A program made the translations under genes and the position numbers. A DNA stretch of 64,000 nt from Guillardia theta CCMP2712 (lineage: Eukaryota > Cryptophyceae > Pyrenomonadales > Geminigeraceae), in NCBI RefSeq assembly GCF_000315625.1, contig NW_005434624.1, positions 182,559-246,558 of the forward strand, read 5' to 3'. This document shows positions 42,146-52,060 of the stretch, piece after piece. Below the pieces are notes generated by a model. It saw nothing but the letters and a program-made list of their open reading frames with translations. It was not told the origin of the DNA and searched no databases. Within the stretch, counting starts at the first letter, position 1. Every line of letters starts with the position of its first letter.

Positions 42146-45100
42146 GAGTTGTGCGGCAGCTATGTAGAGAAGCGGCAGAAAGGCGATTTCAGGATTCACT
42201 GTCTGGGAGGTCTTTTCTGCTGGATCCTTTGACCAGTATGGAAAAGCAATTTGACGTGCCACCTGCGTGATTTTCCTCGACAGTTGTCCTGTATTTTTGC
42301 AAGATTTTTCCTGTACCTTTTGCAGACGATTGACTCTCTACTTGTCTGGGCTCGTGCAAGATGAAGTCTTGTATGAATTTTGCTCGTGGTTCCCACTTCT
42401 TTTGATTCGAGAGATAAATCAGCAACTTCCGTGACCACTTGATTCCGAACCACAAGGCCCATTCAAACCCTTATTGAACATGAGTCTCAGCAAATTCCCT
42501 AAAACTGTTGCAGAGTTTGTGTTATGTCGAACACATCTCTCAAATTTTTTTTTTGCGCTATTTCTGACCAGAAGTTTTTTATTATCGAAATGATACCTTC
42601 GTGATCGATGATCAGGTTAATTACTTCACTGTTGTATCGAGTTGGAGTGCTGTGACGCCTCTTTCTCCGCGCTGTAATCCATCACTGTAATCCATCAGGA
42701 TCGTCATCGGTCGCTGGATTTAGTCTTGATCATCACATGATTACACAGCCTGTCGCGAAGTGGCGATAGCAACAGTGACAATTGCCGGTGGGGTACCGTC
42801 GTTTGAGCCACTGGCTTGCCAGTGCCCGGTGCCCCGAGTGACGCCACTGGGCCGCAGCTGCTCTGCCGGGCGCGCCGCTTGAAGGCTTCACATTCCGGAG
42901 GCCGGGCCCGGCCGGGCGCGAACGGCGCCGTGAAGTGGCCCGGCCCATCGGATGACAGCCTCGGAGCCTGAGTAAAGACACTGAGTCAGTCCACAGGCTG
43001 AGCCTGCGGCACGGCGGCGTCCGATCGAACCGTCCCACACTGAGTGGCCGGCCCGGCCCGGGCCGCCGACCGTAGTTCCGAAGTTCTGCTAAACGTCTCC
43101 CACCCACCCCTGGGCGCCCGTCAAAAGTCTTTACTCAAAGTTAAGTTAAAAATCAGTACGAGGATAAGCCACTGCCATGACTTCCCATGAAATTTTTGGC
43201 TCGAAATTTCAAATTTGGGATGATGCACCCCACTCATTGGCAACACGTTACGACCCCTCACCCTTATTACCCTGTGCCATGCTCCACCACCCTACCGTCC
43301 TTCATCACCCCACCCACCCTTTTTGAGTTGTTTGTTTACTAGCACCTTCTTTGAATCATTAGTAAACAATGCTTTTACCTACCCTACCCTGTCCTGGACT
43401 TGTCTACCACCCACCAAGTCCCCCAACATCTTACGTAATCTCTTGACTACTTCGTCAACTACCCCTTATGTTCTGCTCCGCCATGGAACCGAAGGGTGGG
43501 TACTACGCTTTTTAGACACAGGGGCGTCGTAATGGATCCACCCCCTAATTCTAGCAAATGTACCGGTGGGCCTCCCATCCCTAGCCAAAAAAAAAAGAGA
43601 ATCCCCTGTACCACCCTACCACTATGAGTGTAGAACCAGCTAGATAGGAGGGGTATTGAATTACCCTATGTGGGGTTCGGGGGACACACCACCCAATGCA
43701 GGCAGCGGGGTGGGAAAGAATTCTAGAGGCATCCTATTATGAGGTCCTGCCTAGATATTGGTGGGTAGGGGTGTTTTGCAAGAGGATAACTAATACTCAA
43801 GATGGGGTGGGGTACAAGCAAGGGAAAGATCTTTTCAAGCAGGGGTTATTCGATCGAGGAAACCTCAGGGAGTCAGGGGTAGGGTAGGTAGTCGACTTAA
43901 AATTGGGTTATGGCATATAAAGGTTGTAGTGAGGGGTGGGGTGCCGAAGGGTCTTATCTGTCTAGCTTGTACAAGTCGTAAGCTTGTGGGGTCCTAGGAA
44001 CTCTATGAAATGGGGGGTGAAGATAGAAGAATTTTGGTACTGCTGCTAGGACCACTGCAATACGAAACCCTCCAGGCTGTGCCCTCCCACCCCCGTCCCA
44101 GATTTGGGGATAATGAGGAAGTTGGGGGTGGGGTACAGTCAAATTTAAACTTAGAACTTTCGAATTAAACAGAAAGTTTCCAAATATTCAACATGAAGAT
44201 TGAAATTAAGACTCTCAAATACCTGCACCCACATCATCTACCACTGCTTTGAGGGTGGTAGATTTGTGGGGGACGAAAATCGGGGCTAGGGTGGTCAGTA
44301 GCCCCCAGGACAAGGGTCATCGGTTGCATTTGGGCTACAGGGGTACCCACAAACCTCCAGACTTTTTGCAAGGTAGAAGAATTCCCAGTGGGGTAGGTGC
44401 ACCTGGAATTCAATCCTAGGGTGGGGTCCTTGACAGATTTGAAAAGTGAGAGGGTGGGGTAGTGAAGAAAGGGTAGTAGGGGTAGGTGTTATTCTGACGG
44501 ATCGATCCGGCCTCTGAGAGGAGCATGGCGGGTCAAGGGCGAGCAGGCATGAGAAGCGAGAGGAAGGAAGATGCGCTTGTTGAGAGCTCTGGATGGAAGC
44601 AGACGCTTGTTCATGGCAATCTACTAACATGGATAGGAAGGAAGTGAGGAGGAGGAGATGTGGACAGATGCTGGAATGGAGGAACTTAAATGTTTTGTTG
44701 GGACGATTGGTCGAGATGACCGCTTTCAATGTCCTGTTCTCGGTGGCCAGCCATGGGCATTACATGAGTCTTGGACGAAGCTATGGCTGAAAACCTGAGA
44801 TAGTGACATCGAGCTTGTGACCTTGTCCGATCAAGCACCGAGGGCGGAAAAACAGTGTTTAGCAGAAGGCACATGGTTGTCTTGAGAGTATGGGATGATT
44901 TCTTAGAATCAAACATCGAAGATCAGCAGATATGTCGGCACGCCATGAATTTATTGAATGTTTCTGTTTCGTAGAGAAGGGGGACATTCAGGTTGTCATT
45001 ATAATAGTGAGTTTGTAGTCGATTCATGAGATGCATAAGACTACTCATACGAACAGGTTTGAAGCTTTAACAAGTAAGGGGAGAGAGTCCAAACATCCAT

Positions 45101-45313
45101 GTGTATATGTCAGGTGATGCCAATTTGTTTTCAATGAAATGCTAGTGCAACAAATGTTCATCGAGGGGTTATGCATACAACAGAGAAAAGGGGCACTGCA
45201 ATGAGTATATTGGGCAGCGCGATCGTAGCATTTGTTAACAGGAGACCATCTGGTTGAACATATACTCACTAAGACAATCTCACAAAAATTGAGTGTTCTG
45301 ACGACCTGTGCAG
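42146..45313. repeat. 3-kb gene-free block: GC module, conserved core, ACCCC and GGGGT tracts
   Basis: 42735-43110 is a GC-rich module (CCGGGCCCGGCCGGGC, CCCGGCCCGGGCC). The conserved core TTTACTCAAAGTTAAGTTAA begins at 43130 and continues AAATCAGTACGAGG. 43215-43600 is ACCCC-rich and 43600-44480 GGGGT-rich, so the two strands switch near 43600. 44500-45300 is ordinary AT-richer sequence without a gene and should include the carrier promoter. I see no transposase or reverse transcriptase. Confidence 0.65.
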
Positions 45314-46870
45314 ATGATGAAGCGAGTTGTCGTCTTGCAGGGCCTTTTGGCTATTACGGCAACGGTTTCAGCGTTTGCTCCGTATTCCGCCTTGCCCAAA
45401 CCTCTTTCTCCTGCGCTCCATGCTCGTTCGCTCCGATCTTCAAACACTGTGAGGCTTGCTGGATTGAAAATGAGTGAGAATGGAGAGGGCAAGAGGGGAT
45501 CTCTCTTGGGCAAAGCAGCTGCTTTCACTGCTGCTGCTACCATTGCCTTCTCTGGTGGAGCGATGGCTTCCTTCAAGGGCAATGATGCTTTGTCCAAGAA
45601 CGGCGACAACTCCGAGCTCGTCGCCTACTCTGCTGGTTGACCTCGCAGATTCGTGGTGTTGTTATGTTGAATCTTTGGCACAGACTCGTCCAGCGGCAAG
45701 AAGAAGTCCAACCCTTTGAGGTCCTTCCTTAAGGGAGGTTCGAATGTACTTGAATGGTCAACACCATTTCTTTAACTCGTCGGCTGTCAGGAATATCTGC
45801 TACTATCTCCAAGACTGCGGTTGCACCCATTGAGCGCATCAAGCTCCTCCTCCAGGTTTAAGATCAGATCGGGTGACAACAAGCGACTGACTGCATGAGG
45901 CAGGTGCAAGCTACTTCCACTCAGATCACCGATCCCTACAAGGGCATCGTAGATTGTGCCGTCCGTGTGTACAAGGAGCAGGGAGCTCTCGCATTCTGGA
46001 GAGGTGAGCAAAACTGGAATATCAACTGGCTTGTTGAATGCCAATCCAGGAAACACTGCCAACATCCTCAGATACTTCCCTACCCAGGCTCTCAACTTTG
46101 CTTTCAAGGACAAGTACAAGGAGATGTTCTGCAGGCCTGCTGAGGAGGTCTGTGCACACATGCAGTCGATTTGTTGTTTGACATGTTCTTCACAGGTCGG
46201 ATTCTGGTTGTTCTTCCTTGGAAACTTGGCTGCTGGTGGAGCTGCTGGTGCTACTTCCCTCCTCTTCGTCTATCCTCTGGACTTCGCTCGTACCCGCCTC
46301 GGCGCTGACGTTGGCAAGTCCAAGGAGGACAGGCAGTTCAACGGCCTTTTCGACTGCATTGCCAAGATCTACAAGTCTGATGGCATCGGTGGATTGTACC
46401 AGGGATTTGCTGCTTCCATCCTGGGAATCATCGTGTACCGTGCTGCATTCTTCGGTGGGTTTGATACTCTCAAGGCTGTCCTGATGAAGGTTGGATTCGG
46501 CGCTGTTGTCTGGCAGGTCAAGTTCTTTGTGGGTTTGCATGGTGACACAACTGACTGTTTATCTAGGCGTTCCTCGTTGCCGAGTTCACTACTGCTGTTG
46601 CTGGAATCATCTCTTACCCCTTCGATACCGTTCGTCGCCGCCTTATGATGAAGTCTGGCGGAGGCTCTACCATCCAGTACAAGGGAACCATCGACTGCGC
46701 TGTGCAGATCGTCAAGCAGGAGGGAGTCGGCGGGTTGTTCAAGGGCTCTCTTTCCAACGTCTTCCGTGGGACTGGAGCTGCTTTGGTGAGAGAAAAGTTC
46801 TGCTGTCAAGTCTGTTGCTAACCCCTGCCAGGTGCTCGTCCTCTATGACTGGCTCTCCAAGTTCATCTAA
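45314..46870 (+). CDS. ADP/ATP carrier (mitochondrial carrier family) with plastid-type N-terminal extension
   Basis: Exons 45314-45635, 45684-45737, 45791-45855, 45904-46003, 46050-46147, 46196-46516, 46567-46785 and 46832-46870 give 405 aa, about 100 longer than normal ADP/ATP carriers. The core (about 118-405) is unmistakable: [52 protein letters not shown], and [12 protein letters not shown], the RRRMMM signature with one Met-to-Leu change. The extension has three parts: signal peptide 1-20 ([16 protein letters not shown]) cut before F21 ([10 protein letters not shown]), the complex-plastid motif; a basic, Ser-rich transit region (21-64); and a second hydrophobic stretch (68-85, [18 protein letters not shown]) resembling a thylakoid signal with an AxA site. 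Plastid envelope or thylakoid location is inferred from these signals. It lies tail to tail with the phosphate carrier, 257 bp apart. Confidence 0.93.
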
Positions 46871-47127
46871 GAGGATATAGCTGACTTGCTAACATGAGGA
46901 TTCAATAAAGGCTGATAGCAAGACCTCCCAGACAAACATGCAATGATAGGTTTATTCACTCAAGAAGGAATAGATACTTCGAGCTTGCGGAATAATCTTG
47001 CATAGACAACGAGGTACACTTCAAATTTCCCTCGCGATCAGTGGAGGACAGAGATGTCCTGACGATTCAAATCTCCTCAAGGCAATCCTCACTTCTTAAC
47101 TGCTGCAATTTCGTGTCACAAACAACA

Positions 47128-48841
47128 TCAAGGACTGCTCAGATAGACACCTGAGGCTACGCATTGCTTAGCCTCGGCCTCCCCGGCAACCTGTTCCATC
47201 GCGTCAGTTCCAGATTCAACCTCCTTCAACTCCTTACAGGGATTCCGAAAAATCGCTTGATAGAGTCGTAGATGAGGAATTGGGCAACAATGTAGGATGT
47301 GACGTGTACACATCGAGCTCCAGCTCCAAGGTAAAGCCCTCGGGGTCCCAACTGTGCAGAAGGAACAAGAAAACATCATCCAGGGACAGATAAGCAGTGT
47401 CCTCTGTCACCTGCTTGATGGCTCCCAGAACGGTGGTTCCAGGCGCTTTGTTCATAACAGACAACACAGTGTCTCCCGGCTACCAGCCCGTGAGACGCAT
47501 ACGCCGTAATCGAAAGCAAAGAGCGGAACCTGTGAAACCAGCGACGCCGTGATTCCTGAAATGAGCCCACATCCCAAAGTCACAGCCGTTCCCACAGTAG
47601 AAGATGCATCCTAAAAAAAAATCAGAAAGAAACTTAGGAGGATAGAACCATACCTTGATGTCAGCCTTGGCAAGCGCAGAATAAACTGCTTTGGCAGCAA
47701 ACTCGTACACCAAGAATTGAGTGATGGTGAAGGGAACTTGCTTGCATTGAATCGGCAAGTACCCACCATAGATTCCACCCAACCCCTTTAGGTCTCTTAC
47801 AAAAAGCTCACAACCCAACAGAAGCTACCTGGGTCTTAACTAGCTTTGCCAGAACTCCAAACATGTTGTTGGCGAACTTGGGATCAGCCACCTTTTGTGC
47901 AAGTCAAGGAAAACGACCCTCCATCAAGGTTTTGGCACCATTCTGATTCGCGCAGATTCGAATGGAAGCAATGCGGTGGTTCCAAGAATCTATACTCCAT
48001 GAGCGGCGTCTCCAAGGACATATACTCTGAAGATACCTCAGCTGCAGACGCTGCAATGATCATTTGGGGGATGGGAAGCTTGCCGCCCTCCTTGAACAAA
48101 GGCGTCAGAAACCTGAGATGACCAGGGGATCAAGCTCACTCCACGCTTCTCGGGAGGCAAACTCTGGGCTAGACTGTCCTTGAAGAACTCATAAAATCCA
48201 TATCTGAAGTTATCACCGTCAAGGTCATGGAAAACGCTGCAAGAAGAGAACTGACTTCAATGCTCCTTGCATCAAAAATCCACAGAACGTCGGAGTCATA
48301 CCCTGCATCAGTCCTCGTGTGCCTTCTTTCTAGAGGAGGAGCCTCAAGTCAGACGCAGGATGAGCTGAGTCACCCTCCTATCAAACCTCATAGATCTTGC
48401 GGATGCCTTCGTTGAGAGAGGAGAACTCCCCAGGATTCACCTGGATGAGAGGTCATGACGTGGACCCTCGTCCTCCTGCAGCACCTGCAGCCTCGTCTTG
48501 ACGACATCAAGTGGGACCGTCACCAAGTGCGTGAGGGATGCGCAGAAGCCTCCGGCAGCAAACAGCTTCGGATACTTCTCAAAGTCCATCTTGGAGGCGA
48601 CAGCCTTGGCCACCGCCGCCTTTGCCATGTGGAATCTTTCTCCCAGGTTTGCCTTATTCAATTGCTGAGGAAAATTCAAGATGCTATTGGCGTCTTGAGA
48701 TCGTGATTTCAATCCGAGGAAGCCCGCATCGGGGTTCCCCAGCGGGAAGGACATGGTACCCGCGCAGTAGGCATATTGCGCGAAGAACAGGGCGGCGGAG
48801 ATGATCCTCAACGAGAGATGCGAGAAAGCACGCATCCTCAT
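47128..48841 (-). CDS. Phosphate carrier (PiC type, mitochondrial carrier family) with N-terminal signal peptide
   Basis: Twelve exons: 48841-48485, 48440-48387, 48329-48256, 48203-48140, 48090-48037, 47989-47939, 47891-47829, 47785-47654, 47610-47530, 47479-47411, 47351-47238, 47190-47128; 391 aa, all in phase. Core motifs are those of the H+/phosphate carrier: HLVTVPLDVVKTRLQ (about 104-119), YGFYEFFKD, LLPFESARIRMVADPKFA, GGIYGGYLPIQCKQVPFTITQF and PGDTVLSVMNK. The three carrier motifs P-L-D, P-F-E and P-G-D are all present. The N-terminal 70 residues are an extension starting with a signal peptide (LRIISAALFFAQYAYC), and no Phe stands at the predicted cleavage point. If the last intron (GTAAGG...GGAACAG) is retained, the protein ends VRS at 47226 instead. 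Confidence 0.9.
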
Positions 48842-51800
48842 AAGATATCAATGAAGTGTGTCAGATAATCTGTTGTGCTTCTCCAGTGAATCTGACGGGC
48901 TACTTCCTGCATTCGAGATCAGCGCCTTGCTGCACATGAAATGTCGAAGTAACTCTCTAGGAGGTGAAAGTTGCAGATGAAAAATGATGTACACGATCAC
49001 GACAAACTGCGGAACATGGAAAGTCGATCATCACTGAGACCAAGTTGATGAACATTCGCACGCAATGGTGGATCACACCCCGACTCTACAAAGCACTGAC
49101 GGGTTGCAAATACATCAAAAAGATAGATTCAGAGTTTAGTTGAGAATATTGCTTTCATAGCAATACATGATGAAGGAAACATATATGATGCAAAAATTGA
49201 TGCAAAAACGCTTCTAGCTGCACATGCTCTCGGGTCACGTGAACACTTAAAACCAAATGCTTGAATGCTACTTGCACGAATGGAAACTTGTCAAGGCATG
49301 TAAAGAAGAGGAGGACAATGCTGAGACACATCATAAGCTTTCAGGCCCTGAAACATCTCTGCAAGTGTACATGCTCCAGCCTCCCCGAAGCCTCTCAGGA
49401 CATGCAGGGGCGTAGCTTGAGCGGGAGCGGCATGAGCGGAGGCGCGGGGTAGGGGAAATTTAGGGGTGGGGGTGGGGGGTGGACAGGATTTCTTGGGGGT
49501 AAGGGGGTTAGAGTTGGGTCTGGAGTAGGGTGGTTGCCTCACTTTCACTCGGCCCAGGGGGAGGGTAGTGGGGGAGGGGAGGTAGCTTTTGTTGGATTCG
49601 AGGGGGGTGAAGGTCCTTCGTACCGACCACCCACCCTGGAAATGGACGCATCATTACCCCTATTCAATATCCACCCACCCTCCCGCTAGGACGAGTTTCA
49701 ATATGAGGGAAGAAGGACTTGCGAACATTAGACGGTGAACTTGAAATATTTCGATGAACTTTGAAATTGCCACGGGCAGCCGCTTGAATGCTTGGAGAGG
49801 CGAACGAAAATTGAACAAAAGGGGTACTCCACGAAAGGGGAGTCCTGGAATACGACCAGGGTCCTGGAATACGATACAGGGGGGGTAGTCTGGCTGAATC
49901 CTGATGACCCTACCCCCCTTTTCCTCATTTGAAACGTATGTTAAACCAACCTACCACCCTCGTTGAATTGGATCTCAGACCCCTCACCCCCATTTTTCAA
50001 GTACCCACCCTTATTAAACCTCATTGTAGACCCAAGCCTAGCCTGCACCCACAAGACGTTACACCCCATGTGAAGCATTTCCTAATTGTTTGAAGGACCC
50101 CTACCCCCAATACGAGATCTACACCCCACTTTCAGGGATCCACCGACCCCTACCACTACCACCCTATCTTTCTACACTCCTTTTATGTATGCAGTAGACC
50201 TCTCGAATCTTCCTCCACCATGCCCTAAAACCACCCCACCCCATGTGTAATTTTCTAATCAAATTTTGAAGTTGGGAGGGTGATTTCGACTACCCCACCA
50301 CATCCAGTACTGACTACACCTACCCTTGGTCAGTACAATCCTTCTCCGTACCCCCGCCCCCCCTGTATCCTCCACCCCCTCCACACGGCCCCACCCCCTC
50401 TGATCGAGGCCCACCGATCTTCGTGATTACGTCGACATGACCCCATTGGGGGTCAGGGGGGAGATGGGGGTACCCCAGCGAGTCTCTAGGAGGGGTGGAG
50501 TTGAGCTACCGTCACTATTGTAGTAGTACAGGGGGTAGGTCATCAAATTCGAGATGTAGGAGAAGGGGTGGGGTACTGTAGAGTGGGGTGATGTAGTCAG
50601 AAAGGGTCACTGCTGCCCATTGAGTGGATGGGAGAGACAACAAGGGATGGGTTGCATGGGAGCACACGTGGTGGGGGTACATCAAGGGGTGGGTCCCTGT
50701 ATAAGGATTGGAAGGGGAATAAGGGGTGATGCTTCAAGTATTTATTTCTGTGGGGTGGGGTGGGCGATACGCCCTGCGGGGAACAAGGGTTTGAATGACT
50801 CGATTAGAAATCAAATTTCAGGCTTGGGCGGCTCAGTTTTTTCTCTTTACTCAAAGTTAAGTTAAAGCTCAGTACTATGATGATTGCCCGGCCATGCCGT
50901 CCTGGCCAGATCCGGCCGGGCGGCTCCGGGCTCGCCGCGGGCCGCAAGTTGTGACGGCCCTGTCGGAACCCCGGCGGCGCCCGGCCGGCTTCCGAGCCTC
51001 CGTGAGCGGCGATCGGACCGTACTCCGGGACTCCGAGTCCGGCGGAACTTCCGAACGGGCCGCAGCCAGTGGCACCGGGCGCGCGGGCAGTTCAGTGAGG
51101 ACTGAGGGCCCCGGCGGGGCCGGGCAAGAATGTCGAGGTCTCACTGAGCGGCACAATACTTGAGCTTTGATTCTCACTGAGCTGATAGACTAAAATAATC
51201 CCTCACTGTCAGGCTCAGTGCTTGAGGTGTGCACCGTTTGCCATCATTGAGTCCCGAGTTCCCCCGCGGCCCGGGCCGGCCCGGCCCCGGGCCGGCTCAT
51301 CAGTGGTATGGACTCCGGCCAGCCGACTGAGGAGAAACTTGCCAGTGTCCAGGCTCGCCGAATACGATCAAGTAGACGGTGCTCGAATCATCAGTGACTC
51401 CCAGATACAAGGGTGACTCCGATGATTAATCCAAACCTCTCTCTCTGCCTCGATACTACCGTACTGATAGCTGTAGAAAGCCAACTTCAAACTGCAGAAA
51501 TCTCAATATGGCCTTTGGAGCGCTTAACTGACTATTCTAATGTTGCTCGTTGCGTTTCCTCGAGCTTTACTCAACGTTCGACGGTTGATGAAATATCAAT
51601 GAGCTCCTGACACCTTGAAATCGTACAAATCAATCGGAGATTGTAGCCTCGGAAAGGGAAGACACAAACATTCTTTTTCAATTCACTTGAGTCACACAGG
51701 TGATAATCAGCAATTACATCATCAATTGATTATCAAATCCATCAGAATAGTCAGTGAAGCGCTCCAAAGGCATATTGAGATTCCTGCAGTTTGAAGTTGG

Positions 51801-52060
51801 CTTTCTATGACTTTCGAGGCAGAGAGAGAGAGGTTTGGATTGATGGCCCTTGTATCTGGGAGGATCCGAGCACCTACTTGATCGTGTGCTTGAAGCAGTT
51901 TGGTATGTCTCACTTTTTAAATAATAAATGTCCATGCAGGAAAATTCACATACTTGTAAACAGTACCAGAAAGCAACTATGAAACCTGTACTAGTACGAT
52001 CCGTCGGTCTCAGCTGCCACCGTCTGGTGACGGTCAGTGTCCTCAGCCTGCCAGAGGCTT
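48842..52060. repeat. 3.2-kb gene-free block with repeat modules and an inverted repeat
   Basis: 48842-49400 is AT-richer and includes the phosphate carrier promoter. 49440-50780 alternates GGGGT-rich and ACCCC-rich tracts (G-rich to 49640, C-rich to 50400, G-rich after). The conserved core TTTACTCAAAGTTAAGTTAA starts at 50846, followed by AGCTCAGTACTATGATG and a GC module (50880-51345). 51364-51541 and 51741-51886 form an inverted repeat, listed separately. No open frame looks like a protein. Confidence 0.65.
51364..51886. repeat. Inverted repeat with ~150-175 bp arms
   Basis: The left arm (51364-51541) and the reverse complement of the right arm (51741-51886) share long matching blocks: ACGATCAAGTAG, CCCAGATACAAGGG, AATCCAAACCTCTCTCTCT, AGAAAGCCAACTTCAAACTG, CTTTGGAGCGCTT and CTGACTATTCT, separated by small indels. 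The loop is about 200 bp and AT-richer. The arms could be termini of a non-autonomous transposon, or a long hairpin RNA if transcribed. Confidence 0.85.
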
